This document shows, piece by piece, positions 13,944 to 22,049 of a DNA stretch of 22,208 nt (positions are counted from its first letter, which is position 1; every line of letters starts with the position of its first letter). A program made the position numbers and the translations under genes. The notes beneath the pieces were generated by a model that worked only from the letters and a program-made list of their open reading frames with translations, did not search any database and was not told where the DNA came from. The stretch is from a virus: the IMG/VR virus record IMGVR_UViG_3300042868_005081, positions 1 to 22,208 of that record. One strand, 5' to 3'.

Positions 13944-14762
13944 ATGGCAATTAAACAGTTTTTAAGCCCTTCACTTAAATGGGTTCCGCAACCCGGCTTC
14001 TCAGTTAATTACACTGAGAACGGAGGCATCGAGGCGTCGCAGGACATCTTAATACGCAACGCCGATCTTTCGACCGTAAATGTTTTTACTCGTGGCACTA
14101 CATGGGAATCTATTTTCCCACAAGTTCCAACAATTTATCGCTTTTTATCACTGAAAAATTTTGAACCGTCAGATCGGGGAGATGGTTTTTTAATCGTTAA
14201 GTGCATTTTCACAGGGTATCAGTTTTTCGGCCCCAATTCGAGTGGAACTGAAAGGGAACAAGCCACCAGCACGCTCACTGGGCAGCTTATAGCTGAACCG
14301 TTTTCTTCGCATCCGAAGTGGGAGCAATTATCGCAAACAGCAAAAACCGTGCTTGGATATCTTCTGAGCGGACAATACGTTTGGGACGGAGAAGTCAACA
14401 AAGTAAAAATCTTACTGGAAGATGGCAGTTTGGCTGTAAACGATACGCTTTCTGATTTCATTGTGGGCGATGCGATTAACTTTGCCAATATCATAGCTGA
14501 AGGCGACCAGACATGGGACAGAGGAGGCTGGACATACAGCTACCACACTGAGTCAGAAGAAGGATTTACACCTGCACAGCTCAATTCACTTGGCAAGATC
14601 GTTAATAATCCTCCCGGCGATCCAGCCGCCCCAGGGGCTGGCTGGACATGGATGCTTGCTTCACCTACCCAAAGCCAATCGGGACCAGAGAGGTTTATCA
14701 AAACACTTGATTTCCGATTGATCCAAGACAACGAAAAAAACCAGTTTCTTTACGATTACTGA
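13944..14762 (+). CDS. Hypothetical tail-tip protein, position of distal tail protein
   Basis: This 272-residue protein lies immediately after the tape measure gene, where distal tail or tail-tip (gpM-like) proteins are coded. It is beta-rich with many aromatic residues and begins with a short N-terminal strand region (KWVPQPGFSVNY). A Pro/Gly-rich loop occurs at about 223-233. I recognise no diagnostic motif. It overlaps the next gene by one base (TGATG at 14760-14764). Position makes a tail structural role likely; which one is not shown. Confidence 0.65.
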   Translation: MAIKQFLSPSLKWVPQPGFSVNYTENGGIEASQDILIRNADLSTVNVFTRGTTWESIFPQVPTIYRFLSLKNFEPSDRGDGFLIVKCIFTGYQFFGPNSSGTEREQATSTLTGQLIAEPFSSHPKWEQLSQTAKTVLGYLLSGQYVWDGEVNKVKILLEDGSLAVNDTLSDFIVGDAINFANIIAEGDQTWDRGGWTYSYHTESEEGFTPAQLNSLGKIVNNPPGDPAAPGAGWTWMLASPTQSQSGPERFIKTLDFRLIQDNEKNQFLYDY

Positions 14763-15310
14763 TGAAATTTAGACTACAAGGCAGCGTTACGATACCGAAG
14801 AGACCATCCACCGTTGGAGGGTTAATAGGCTGGGCGCGTGGAGTTAATAAGACATTGCAAGAGCTGAGAGACAGAAAGATTGTTGGATCGATCGCAATGA
14901 AAAATAGATTATCACAGTTGAAACTTACGATCAAACAAGGAACTGCTGAAAATAAATTTCAAATTATCCCCGGAACGGTCAACAGCGAAATGCCTACCCT
15001 TAATACCATTCCGCTAGACGCGGAGACTAAGCCGGAGATCACCGTCACCGCCGACACATGGGTTTGGGTGAAGTGCGTGGGGACGTTCGGCTCACCTGAC
15101 AGCTACGTTGTCACCATTGAGACATCAGCCACAGAAGACGTTCCATCTGGAACCGACATCACATCTACTGGATTCACATCTTTTCGGGGGCTTGGCAGAG
15201 TAGATTTCACCGCAGGCCCCCAAAACACGTTCGAAATAATAAACGTTTACAGCGGAGGGGATCTAGGAGTTGATTCCTACGGTTCAGTCAATCACTGGTG
15301 GAAGCAATGA
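14762..15310 (+). CDS. Hypothetical tail protein with N-terminal helix
   Basis: This 182-residue protein has a basic N-terminal region (1-60) containing a probable helical or coiled segment (NKTLQELRDRKIVGSIAMK), followed by a beta-rich domain with Thr, Val and Gly (70-182) and an aromatic C-terminus (NHWWKQ). Such a helix-then-beta plan is often seen in small tail-tip or fibre-attachment proteins, but I recognise no family. It is translationally coupled to both neighbours by short overlaps. Confidence 0.65.
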   Translation: MKFRLQGSVTIPKRPSTVGGLIGWARGVNKTLQELRDRKIVGSIAMKNRLSQLKLTIKQGTAENKFQIIPGTVNSEMPTLNTIPLDAETKPEITVTADTWVWVKCVGTFGSPDSYVVTIETSATEDVPSGTDITSTGFTSFRGLGRVDFTAGPQNTFEIINVYSGGDLGVDSYGSVNHWWKQ

Positions 15311-16029
15311 GCAGCCTCGTTATAGCAAGGGATGTTGGTTCATATTTTCCAATCGGTGGTAATTACGCGATAGATGCAGCATCACATTTACAGAATTACC
15401 GCTGCCAGATAACCTTTTCCGGGTCGCGCTCATATGAGGCGGATGGGGTGACATATTCCGAGACACTAGACGGGACATTTACCCAAGTATTCTCAAGGGT
15501 ATCAATTCGCCCGGACACTACCGGAGCGGTTATAACCACGCCGCCCTTCGATAGCAGCATCGGTGATGATAACGATGATTTTATTGACTTCTTTTTCGAC
15601 TTCTACTACCCGCAAGCTGAGGAATTTACGGCAGAAAATAGCGGGCGCCACATCGGGCAGCAGGAATTCTATATGACAGTTCCGTTAGGATTAGAAGTCG
15701 TTGGAACTTATGAGAGAACAGAGGACGGCGTTGCTCCGATTACCGGAGATATAACAGCAAACGTGCATTTTGTCCCTATATTCACAAACGGGACACAAAG
15801 GGTTCCGGCGACCTACTGGCTTGTCGCCGGTGACGGATCGGGAGGACCTAGCCATTTCGGGGATGGTGTGTCGATTGGTCCTACTGGAATAGACATTTCC
15901 GAATGGTCAATTTTTGAATGGAGATCTAAGATCGGAACATACAACGCTACACTGGTCGAAACATCGTGGAACATTGGCACAGGCGGGACTTCAAGCGTTG
16001 AAGTGGCATATGAATGGGAGTTTAGTTAA
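15307..16029 (+). CDS. Hypothetical tail protein, acidic and beta-rich
   Basis: This 240-residue protein is rich in Thr, Gly, Phe and Tyr, with a striking acidic/aromatic patch (SIGDDNDDFIDFFFDFYYP at about 83-101) that could bind metal or form an interface. I recognise no family. The ATG at 15307 is chosen because it forms an ATGA overlap with the upstream stop; a GTG three codons earlier is also in frame. It is the last gene before a 92-bp gap holding another copy of the 14-bp element. A tail-tip role is inferred from position. Confidence 0.65.
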   Translation: MSSLVIARDVGSYFPIGGNYAIDAASHLQNYRCQITFSGSRSYEADGVTYSETLDGTFTQVFSRVSIRPDTTGAVITTPPFDSSIGDDNDDFIDFFFDFYYPQAEEFTAENSGRHIGQQEFYMTVPLGLEVVGTYERTEDGVAPITGDITANVHFVPIFTNGTQRVPATYWLVAGDGSGGPSHFGDGVSIGPTGIDISEWSIFEWRSKIGTYNATLVETSWNIGTGGTSSVEVAYEWEFS

Positions 16030-16086
16030 AGCCTATACTTGCTGCGATCACCTACTCTCTCGACTTAGCGTAACAGTAAGCTGAAA

Positions 16087-16121
16087 TTTGACTTTCGCCA
16101 CTTGACGGGGAAATGTATTTT
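16087..16121 (+). promoter_or_regulatory. Late-promoter-like element, copy 5 (exact)
   Basis: TTTGACTTTCGCCA at 16087-16100 ends 21 nt before ATG 16122. TTGACT (16088-16093), 17 nt, AAATGT (16111-16116) and 5 nt precede the start. It sits in the only sizeable intergenic gap of the tail block (16030-16121). No terminator is seen in this gap. The spacing rule favours 16122 over the upstream ATG at 16113, which would fall on the -10-like hexamer. Confidence 0.6.
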
Positions 16122-16985
16122 ATGACTCTTTCCGGCACAGAAGTTCGTTACGGCATGATTGCTACGGCCGATCCCGGCGCAGTAAATGTTTCAGGCTCTC
16201 AAACAATCGGGACAGCACTCGCATCTGTTATTTACACAAACGCGCCCACCGTCGCCTATTCGATGGCGATGATCATTCAGCCAGCTGGCGTGCTTACACT
16301 TAACACGTCCACCGGCGCAGTCACAGGCACGGCAGCAGGAACTGCACAAGTCGAGACAGCTACGATTGTTGCAGCCGCTGGCGCAACCACGGCAGGCGAC
16401 TTAAACGTGACAGTGACATCTGCCCTTGTGACCGGCTCGCCCTTGCTCGTCCCCGTCGCACTGCTTTTGACAGATAACACCGCCAGCCTAGTTGCGACGA
16501 AGGTCAGGGCTGCCTTAAACGCCACCGCTGCCATCACCGCGCACTACACCGTCGGTGGATCTGGCGCGACTTACTCTCTCACCACCAGCGCGATAAACCA
16601 CGCTGCAAACGATGCTACGCTGAACATGGCACATGCCAACGGGACATGCGCGGGGATTACCACCGCAGCAACCTCGGCAGACACAACGCCAGGAGTCGGC
16701 ACTACCCGAGCCTATAAATTTAACGGCACCGCATGGAACGCAACTGACAACGAAGGAATCGCATTGCCGACTATGACGAAGCTGCATTCGATGCTGCTCC
16801 GCTCTGCATCGACCAGCGGCTCGGTGGCTATCGGCGAAGGTACCAACCTGCTGACTATTGCGGCGCCGTTTGTCCACTTGCAAGCATCGCAAGCAGGTGC
16901 GCATCCATTTACAGGCGATTCGGTTACATTTACAGGTGCAACCGCACCAGTCACTTTGATTCTGGACATCCACGCAGGAGAATAA
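16122..16985 (+). CDS. Ala/Thr-rich virion surface or tail protein
   Basis: This 287-residue protein has very high Ala and Thr content and few charged residues, with alternating beta-strand patterns. Residues about 80-165 contain a unit (TATIVAAAGATTAGDLNVTV, then VPVALLLTDNTASLVATKVRAAL) like a repeated beta-domain met in phage tail and decoration proteins. The final 80 residues look like a separate beta domain. The start at 16122 is chosen by the fixed distance to the 14-bp element; ATG 16113 would add three residues. It begins the fibre operon. An exact role (tail needle, decoration or second tube-like protein) is not shown. Confidence 0.65.
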   Translation: MTLSGTEVRYGMIATADPGAVNVSGSQTIGTALASVIYTNAPTVAYSMAMIIQPAGVLTLNTSTGAVTGTAAGTAQVETATIVAAAGATTAGDLNVTVTSALVTGSPLLVPVALLLTDNTASLVATKVRAALNATAAITAHYTVGGSGATYSLTTSAINHAANDATLNMAHANGTCAGITTAATSADTTPGVGTTRAYKFNGTAWNATDNEGIALPTMTKLHSMLLRSASTSGSVAIGEGTNLLTIAAPFVHLQASQAGAHPFTGDSVTFTGATAPVTLILDIHAGE

Positions 16986-16988
16986 GCC

Positions 16989-17297
16989 ATGGCAGACACG
17001 ATCTATCTAAAGCGCGGGCAAAACTTAGACATTACAGCCGAGTTTGTCGATATAGACGGCGTGCCAATCACTTTGGATGGCACTTACACTGCAACGTCAG
17101 CCATGCGACTAAAAGGCACTTGCGAGCCAATGCTTTTGACCTGCACGATTGCGGATGGCAAAGTCAAAATCGTCCAATCAACTGATGATTTAATTGCTGG
17201 CGTTTACGACATCGACATCATCGTCACCAACAATGCTGGCAGAGACATTACGGATATATTTTATCTTAACCTCGGCAAAACGATTACCCCAATATGA
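16989..17297 (+). CDS. Small beta-rich tail/baseplate protein
   Basis: This 102-residue protein reads as an Ig-like or BppU-N-like beta sandwich: KRGQNLDITAEFVDIDGVPI at the start, then alternating strands ending in FYLNLGKTI. Proteins of this kind often lie just before the tail fibre and anchor it. It has a clear Shine-Dalgarno sequence (AGGAG, 8 nt before ATG 16989), unlike most genes here. It overlaps the fibre gene by 4 nt (ATGA, 17294-17297), so the two are probably made together. Confidence 0.65.
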   Translation: MADTIYLKRGQNLDITAEFVDIDGVPITLDGTYTATSAMRLKGTCEPMLLTCTIADGKVKIVQSTDDLIAGVYDIDIIVTNNAGRDITDIFYLNLGKTITPI

Positions 17298-19462
17298 GCA
17301 ACGTGACGCAAACAGGAGCAGTTGGTGAAGTGGTCGTTACTCAGACTGGACAAGAAGCTGCTGTTACCGTTGTAACTGCACGCGGCCCAGCTGGCTCAAC
17401 CACAGTCGATCAAACGATCATCGACGGCAGCACCAACGCTGTCTCTGGCAACGCGGTGTTTGATGGACTCGCGCTCAAGGCACCGATCGCCAACCCTACC
17501 TTCACCGGCATCGTCACGGCTCCACGGATTACCGGCCGCTGCGATGGACTCGAAGTGTTTTGCAAAGCCGGACTTGCCATCAGTGCCGGGCAGGTGGTCT
17601 ATGTCACCGGCGCATCTGGAAACAACATCATCATCGGTCTGGCACAAGCCAACGCCGAGCTGACATCAAGCAAGACCATCGGCATCAGCGAGTCAACCCT
17701 CGCTAACAACGCCACAGGCTACGTCATCACCGAAGGGCTGCTTACAGTCAGCATCTCGGCTCCAACCGCCGTCGAGGGCGATCCGATCTGGCTATCACCC
17801 ACAACCGCTGGCGGGATGGTCTTTGGGGCAGCTAATAAGCCGGTGGCACCCAACCACATGGTTTATCTTGGCGTTGTCACACGCAAGACGGGCAACACGA
17901 TCGTTGAGATCTTCGTCAAGGTGCAGAACGGCTCGGAGCTTGACGAGCTTTCAGACGTCTTGATTACCAGTCCAACCGCTGGGCAAGCGTTGATGCGCGG
18001 GGCTAGTCTTTGGGAGAATCGCAGTCTTGTAAGCGCAGATATTTCGGATGCGACCGCAAACGCGACTCCGAACACTATTGTTAAACGCGGTTCGCAAGGT
18101 GGAGCATTTTTTGCAGGCACAAGCTCTATAGCAGTTTCCGCAAGTACAACTACCGCCACAGCTGTAAGTGCAGTTTCAACTAGCGGCACAGCTGTTTATG
18201 GGGAATCCGGATCATCTGATGGAGGTTTCTTTGGATCAGTTTTTGGAACCGGTTTATCAACTTATACCGACGCCGGTGACTACCACGCAAAGTTCGGAGA
18301 CTCATCAGGAGACAATCGTTCATTTGTAGCAAGAGTCAGCGGAGCGTTCGGATGGTGGAGAGGCGCATTCCGTGGCTTCCTCCAAGCTCCTACCTCGATC
18401 ACAAGCTCTGACAAGACCTGGACGCTTCCAAACAACACCGGCACCGTCGCGCTGACGACCGATGAGATGACTCCGACTGCGGCAGGCATCGCGTCGAAGA
18501 TTAACGGCGCAACTGAAAAAACAACCCTTGTCGATGCTGATGAGACAGTCCTGACCGACAGCGAGGCATCGTTCGGGCTGAAGAAGGTCACATGGCTTAA
18601 TGTCTGGAACTACATCGTGACAAAAATCGGCGCAATCACCAGTATCACGGCTGGCGGTGCTTGGTCGTTCTCATCGACAACCCGCCCGACTTCAGCAGCG
18701 GCGACTACAAGTGAACCAACATCAACCAGCATTATTACTCGAACTGATTTATCGATGGAAATCATGCGGCAAATTAGCCAAGTGCAATTTCTAGCTACGC
18801 CAGTAATGATATACAACTCGGCATCTGGCGGGTCGGCGTCCAGTGGTTCAGAGGGCGCAGCTCTTGCGAGTGGCACAACAGCAAATGCATACGCACGCGT
18901 TGCATTGACTCGGCAATGGTCAACATCTCCCGGTATCACGGGCGGAAATAACGCGTGCAATGTTCCTGTAGCTTTTGCATTTGGTGGGTTCTTTCTGGCA
19001 CCAACTGATACAAATTCCGTCATACGTTTTGTGGTTGGTGAAGTTGGGTCTGGTGCGCCTGCGCTTGCTTCAGCTGACGCTTTAGCTGCACGAGGATGGG
19101 GATTTGAAATTTATTGGAGTACATCAAATAGCCGAGTAGAATGCCGAATGTTTTCGCACAATGGCACAACTTACACCACATCTTCAGGTGTAGCTATAAC
19201 TGTTGGGACTAATCGTTTTAATAGCTTTATCGCAGCATCAGACGGAGCGGGTGTAACAAAACTTTTTCACGGCGTAGCAAATACAAATGGAACCGCTGTT
19301 CGTCCTGCTGAGTCACCTATCCTTACCCACACATCTCCATCTTCAGGTAACTATGGACAGTCGTTTGCATCGTTAATTTGTGTAAACTCCGCATCTACCG
19401 CCGCCACACAAACCATCGTTCGCGCACCTCAATTCCGTGTGCAAGTAGGACAAACTTATTGA
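17294..19462 (+). CDS. Tail fibre / receptor-binding protein
   Basis: This 722-residue protein is the likely host-recognition fibre. Residues 1-80 are the attachment part with a collagen-like GPAG turn and the fibre repeat VSGNAVFDGLALKAPIANPTFTG. Residues about 81-212 form a beta domain with KAGLAISAGQVVYVTGASG. Then comes a Ser/Thr/Ala-rich stretch with GTAVYGESGSSDGGFFG, a repeat style common in trimeric fibres. The last 250 residues or so (from about 18720) are a different, Ser/Gly-rich beta domain probably binding the receptor. DNA of this last part looks more AT-rich, as expected for an exchanged tip module. It has no Shine-Dalgarno sequence and is coupled to the upstream gene. Confidence 0.85.
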   Translation: MSNVTQTGAVGEVVVTQTGQEAAVTVVTARGPAGSTTVDQTIIDGSTNAVSGNAVFDGLALKAPIANPTFTGIVTAPRITGRCDGLEVFCKAGLAISAGQVVYVTGASGNNIIIGLAQANAELTSSKTIGISESTLANNATGYVITEGLLTVSISAPTAVEGDPIWLSPTTAGGMVFGAANKPVAPNHMVYLGVVTRKTGNTIVEIFVKVQNGSELDELSDVLITSPTAGQALMRGASLWENRSLVSADISDATANATPNTIVKRGSQGGAFFAGTSSIAVSASTTTATAVSAVSTSGTAVYGESGSSDGGFFGSVFGTGLSTYTDAGDYHAKFGDSSGDNRSFVARVSGAFGWWRGAFRGFLQAPTSITSSDKTWTLPNNTGTVALTTDEMTPTAAGIASKINGATEKTTLVDADETVLTDSEASFGLKKVTWLNVWNYIVTKIGAITSITAGGAWSFSSTTRPTSAAATTSEPTSTSIITRTDLSMEIMRQISQVQFLATPVMIYNSASGGSASSGSEGAALASGTTANAYARVALTRQWSTSPGITGGNNACNVPVAFAFGGFFLAPTDTNSVIRFVVGEVGSGAPALASADALAARGWGFEIYWSTSNSRVECRMFSHNGTTYTTSSGVAITVGTNRFNSFIAASDGAGVTKLFHGVANTNGTAVRPAESPILTHTSPSSGNYGQSFASLICVNSASTAATQTIVRAPQFRVQVGQTY

Positions 19463-19466
19463 AGTT

Positions 19467-19796
19467 ATGATTACTCTACATAAACCAACAACTCTCGATG
19501 CCGCTGCATTAGCTGGAGCAGAAGCCGCGCATCACCTTGCAACTGTCCTGCGTACGCAATCGACCGCATTTTGGCAGCGTGATCCTGCAATCGTGCTGGC
19601 AGAGATCGAATCCGATCTGCCGAAGACGCTCGCAATCTTCGCGCTCAATATGCAAGCATCCACCGCAGTCAATGCTTTGCTTGATGCAATCAGCGATCCG
19701 CGTTATCCAAACCGCGCACCGATTGATCTTCCTCCATACTGGAGCTTTGATGGGTCGGTTTTCACATACACCGCGCCCGCTCCGCCATCTGAATAA
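19467..19796 (+). CDS. Hypothetical protein after the tail fibre
   Basis: This 109-residue protein has an Ala-rich helical N-terminal two thirds (1-75) and a short Pro-rich C-terminus (RAPIDLPPYWSFDGSVFTYT). It starts 4 nt after the fibre stop, so it is co-transcribed. Genes here often encode fibre assembly chaperones or fibre-associated proteins, but no family is recognised and this role is inferred from position. Confidence 0.6.
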   Translation: MITLHKPTTLDAAALAGAEAAHHLATVLRTQSTAFWQRDPAIVLAEIESDLPKTLAIFALNMQASTAVNALLDAISDPRYPNRAPIDLPPYWSFDGSVFTYTAPAPPSE

Positions 19797-19805
19797 TTTC
19801 CCCCT

Positions 19806-19988
19806 ATGAACGAACACAGCACAGCCTATAATCTTCTGAACGGAATCATCGGTTCGGCAGCCTCCGCGCTCGGAGTTATTACCCAGTTTCAAGAACAGCT
19901 CGACTGGGCTTTGAAAACCACATCAACGTGCCTTCTGATCTGCGTATCACTCGTCACCCTCTACAACCTGCTCAAAAAGAAAAAGTGA
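19806..19988 (+). CDS. Holin candidate
   Basis: This 60-residue protein has two hydrophobic stretches, about 9-26 and 40-57, and ends in five-residue basic tail (LKKKK), the general plan of a class II holin. It would form membrane lesions that release or activate the endolysin. It lies two genes before the M15 endolysin. The next gene starts on its stop (GTGA at 19985-19988). The first segment is only weakly hydrophobic, so a single-span or other small membrane protein is possible. Confidence 0.6.
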   Translation: MNEHSTAYNLLNGIIGSAASALGVITQFQEQLDWALKTTSTCLLICVSLVTLYNLLKKKK

Positions 19989-20386
19989 ACGATTGCTTTC
20001 CAGATGTGGCGGTGTTCGCAGATGCCGGGATGCGTGGCGACAGCCGGATATTCCGTCTGACCGAATCATTCCGCTACCGTTCATCCGTCGGCACGATCCG
20101 CATCCCAAAAGGATTTCATACCGACGGCGCGAGCGTTCCCAAGATTTTCTGGAACATCTTTTCACCGTTCGGATCGTATTTCTCAGCCGCGCTTGTCCAC
20201 GACTTCCTTTATTCAAAAGACAGCGATTTGATTTTCCCAGCCGCAGACCGCGCCGAGGCGGATCGAATCTTCCTTGAGGCGATGTATAATGCCGGAGTCG
20301 GCTGGCTGACGCGCCACACCGTCCACAGCGCGGTCAGGCTCGGTGGATGGGCATCATACAAGAAAAAGCACTCACACGAGCCATGA
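19985..20386 (+). CDS. DUF1353 family protein in the lysis cassette
   Basis: This 133-residue protein matches the DUF1353 pattern: a strand region with TIRIPKGFHTDGASVPKIFW followed by an ALVHDFLYS helix with conserved His and Asp, then helical C-terminus (WLTRHTVHSAVRLGGW). DUF1353 genes are frequent beside phage lysis genes; their function is unknown. The GTG at 19985 is chosen because it overlaps the holin stop by 4 nt; the frame is open back to an ATG at 19928 inside the holin gene, and ATG 20029 would remove the beginning of the domain. Its stop overlaps the endolysin ATG. Confidence 0.8.
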   Translation: MNDCFPDVAVFADAGMRGDSRIFRLTESFRYRSSVGTIRIPKGFHTDGASVPKIFWNIFSPFGSYFSAALVHDFLYSKDSDLIFPAADRAEADRIFLEAMYNAGVGWLTRHTVHSAVRLGGWASYKKKHSHEP

Positions 20387-20949
20387 ACCGCCAACAAATC
20401 ATTGAAATGCAAAAGCGCATCGGCGCGACACCGGATGGTTTCTGGGGGCCGAGGTCGATCGCGGCTTGCCAAGCGCACCTCAGACAGCTCAGACCATCAA
20501 CCTCAATCTTCCCATCGACCAGCCAAGCCGCGCTCCAAGCGTTCTACGGCTCCCCTGGCGATGAGTCGCAGCTCGTCAATCTCAACGTCATCGAATACGG
20601 CGTTCGCTACGACTCCCAGCCAGTTCGCTCCATCCGCTGCCATCACAAGGTCGCAAACTCGCTTGAGCGGATTCTCGCCGGCCTTGCAGACATCCCAGCC
20701 GGACGCGACGTTCTCACGCGCTACGCTGGCTGTTATAACAACCGCCCGATGCGTGGCGGCTCTCTCCCATCGCTCCACGCACGCGGAGCCGCTATTGATC
20801 TTGACCCGGACGCCAACCGCAACAAACAAGCATGGCCGACTTCGGCAACAATGCCGCTCGAGGTGATGGAGGTCTTTGCTGCCGAGGGCTGGACATGCGC
20901 CGGAGCGGCGTGGGGACGCGACGCAATGCATATGCAGGCGACATCCTAG
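20383..20949 (+). CDS. Endolysin, M15-type peptidase with peptidoglycan-binding-like N-terminus
   Basis: This 188-residue protein should cut peptide cross-links of the cell wall as an L-Ala-D-Glu or D-Ala-type peptidase. Residues 1-36 resemble a peptidoglycan-binding repeat (IIEMQKRIGATPDGFWGPRS). The M15 domain follows: RGGSLPSLHARGAAIDLD provides zinc ligands His132 and Asp139, and GRDAMHMQ provides His183. The Glu at 168 before GW is the probable general base. It has no signal peptide, so release needs the holin. ATG 20383 forms ATGA with the upstream stop; an ATG at 20347 would add 12 residues inside the DUF1353 gene. Confidence 0.88.
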   Translation: MNRQQIIEMQKRIGATPDGFWGPRSIAACQAHLRQLRPSTSIFPSTSQAALQAFYGSPGDESQLVNLNVIEYGVRYDSQPVRSIRCHHKVANSLERILAGLADIPAGRDVLTRYAGCYNNRPMRGGSLPSLHARGAAIDLDPDANRNKQAWPTSATMPLEVMEVFAAEGWTCAGAAWGRDAMHMQATS

Positions 20950-20958
20950 CTTCAAATT

Positions 20959-21690
20959 ATGAGCTTTAAAAAATTCATCGTGGGAACCGACAATCACGGC
21001 GAGCTGGGTTGCCCAATCGCAATCAAGAAGTTCCTGGACTTCTGCGATGATTGGAAGCCTCATTACAAGATTTGCCTTGGCGACGTGTTTGACTTTGCCT
21101 GCCTTCGCCGGGGAGCATCACAGGAAGATAAAGCAGACGGCGTGAGCGAGGACTTCCACGCCGGCATGACCTTCCTCGAAGCATACCGCCCGCACTTCCT
21201 TACGCTCGGGAACCACGACGACCGCATCTGGATGAACACGGTGAAGTGTGGCGACGGGATACTGCGTGAGCGATGCCAGGAACTCGCCTCGGCCAGCGAG
21301 CGCCGGTTTAAACAACTCAAGATCAAATGGGTACCTTACGAGGTCGATGAATACATCAAGCTACCGGATACCAACTGCAAACTTGTCCACGGCTTCCCAT
21401 CTTCAAAACACCCAGCGGCCGCGCATCATCAATACTGGGGCGACTGCATTGCGGGACACGTCCACAAGCCTGACGAATACACGGCGAGGCACATTGACAG
21501 AGGGCAGGCTTTCACCGTAGGATGCTTAGCAGACATCAAAAAGATGACTTACGCCAACCGCTACCCGGCGAAGCTCGGATGGCGTCAAGGCTGGCTCTAT
21601 GGATACATCAATACAAAAACAGGCAAATGGAACGCATGGAACGTAAAAAACGATCAGGGAACGTGGTTAAGTCCAATGGGAATCCTCTAA
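20959..21690 (+). CDS. Calcineurin-like metallophosphoesterase
   Basis: This 243-residue protein carries the metallophosphoesterase motifs in order: Asp11-Asn-His13 (DxH), Gly41-Asp42, GNHD at 84-87, His144, and GHVH at 166-169. These hold two metal ions for phosphoester hydrolysis. The substrate is not shown. Lambda encodes a related-fold protein phosphatase, and other phage members act on DNA or nucleotides. It lies after the lysis genes with a 9-nt gap, and no Shine-Dalgarno sequence is seen. Action on host signalling nucleotides or damaged DNA is speculation. Confidence 0.85.
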   Translation: MSFKKFIVGTDNHGELGCPIAIKKFLDFCDDWKPHYKICLGDVFDFACLRRGASQEDKADGVSEDFHAGMTFLEAYRPHFLTLGNHDDRIWMNTVKCGDGILRERCQELASASERRFKQLKIKWVPYEVDEYIKLPDTNCKLVHGFPSSKHPAAAHHQYWGDCIAGHVHKPDEYTARHIDRGQAFTVGCLADIKKMTYANRYPAKLGWRQGWLYGYINTKTGKWNAWNVKNDQGTWLSPMGIL

Positions 21691-21914
21691 GCGCACTTGA
21701 TGCTTTCATCAAACAGCAGGCCGCCGCAATGCAGCCGATCCAGCCAAACGAGTTTACAATCTACGACTACATAGAAAGAATGAAAGATCAAGGCGTCAAT
21801 CTCGGCGTCTGCAAAGCCAGCAGGATGTTGGATGATTTATTTAATTCTGGCGCGATTACGTCGAGAAAAGGTGTCCAGAACGGCAAGCAGCGGAACTTTT
21901 ACCGCTTCGTCTGA
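21627..21914 (+). CDS. Small probable winged-helix DNA-binding protein
   Basis: From ATG 21627 the protein has 95 residues: a basic N-terminus, a helix (SALDAFIKQQAAAMQ), and a winged-helix-like unit with FTIYDYIERM, CKASRMLDDLFNSGAITSRKG and a final NGKQRNFYRFV strand pair. This resembles short phage regulators that control late genes or replication. The frame overlaps the end of the phosphoesterase out of phase by 64 bases and is open back to 21522, where the upstream part reads as a shadow. ATG 21636 is another possible start. DNA binding is inferred from the fold pattern. Confidence 0.6.
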   Translation: MERMERKKRSGNVVKSNGNPLSALDAFIKQQAAAMQPIQPNEFTIYDYIERMKDQGVNLGVCKASRMLDDLFNSGAITSRKGVQNGKQRNFYRFV

Positions 21915-21987
21915 AATTATTTTTCTTTATACAATAAAGGATTGCGGGCTTTCTTCAATCAATACGAAAAAAAGTCTTTTCTTTTTA

Positions 21988-22002
21988 TTAGGCAATGCCT
22001 AA
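21988..22002. promoter_or_regulatory. Perfect 6-bp palindrome with 3-nt centre, possible operator
   Basis: TTAGGC-AAT-GCCTAA is a perfect inverted repeat in the intergenic stretch 21915-22049, 47 nt before the next ATG. The same stretch is AT-rich and holds TACAAT (21930-21935), a reasonable -10 hexamer with no matching -35. There is no T-tract after the palindrome, so it is not a terminator. An operator for a regulator is a possibility. Confidence 0.3.
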
Positions 22003-22049
22003 CTTCCTCACATCGCCAACGCGACTTAACCAACCAACCGACCAAAACA

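Noticed and set aside
16030-16086. Possible terminator in the gap before the fibre operon
   Set aside because: Only a 4-bp inverted repeat (CTTA/TAAG) and no T-tract can be seen.
21088-21109. TTTGACTTT followed by CCTTCGCC inside the phosphoesterase gene
   Set aside because: It resembles the 14-bp element but is interrupted by an insertion and has no ATG at the usual distance.
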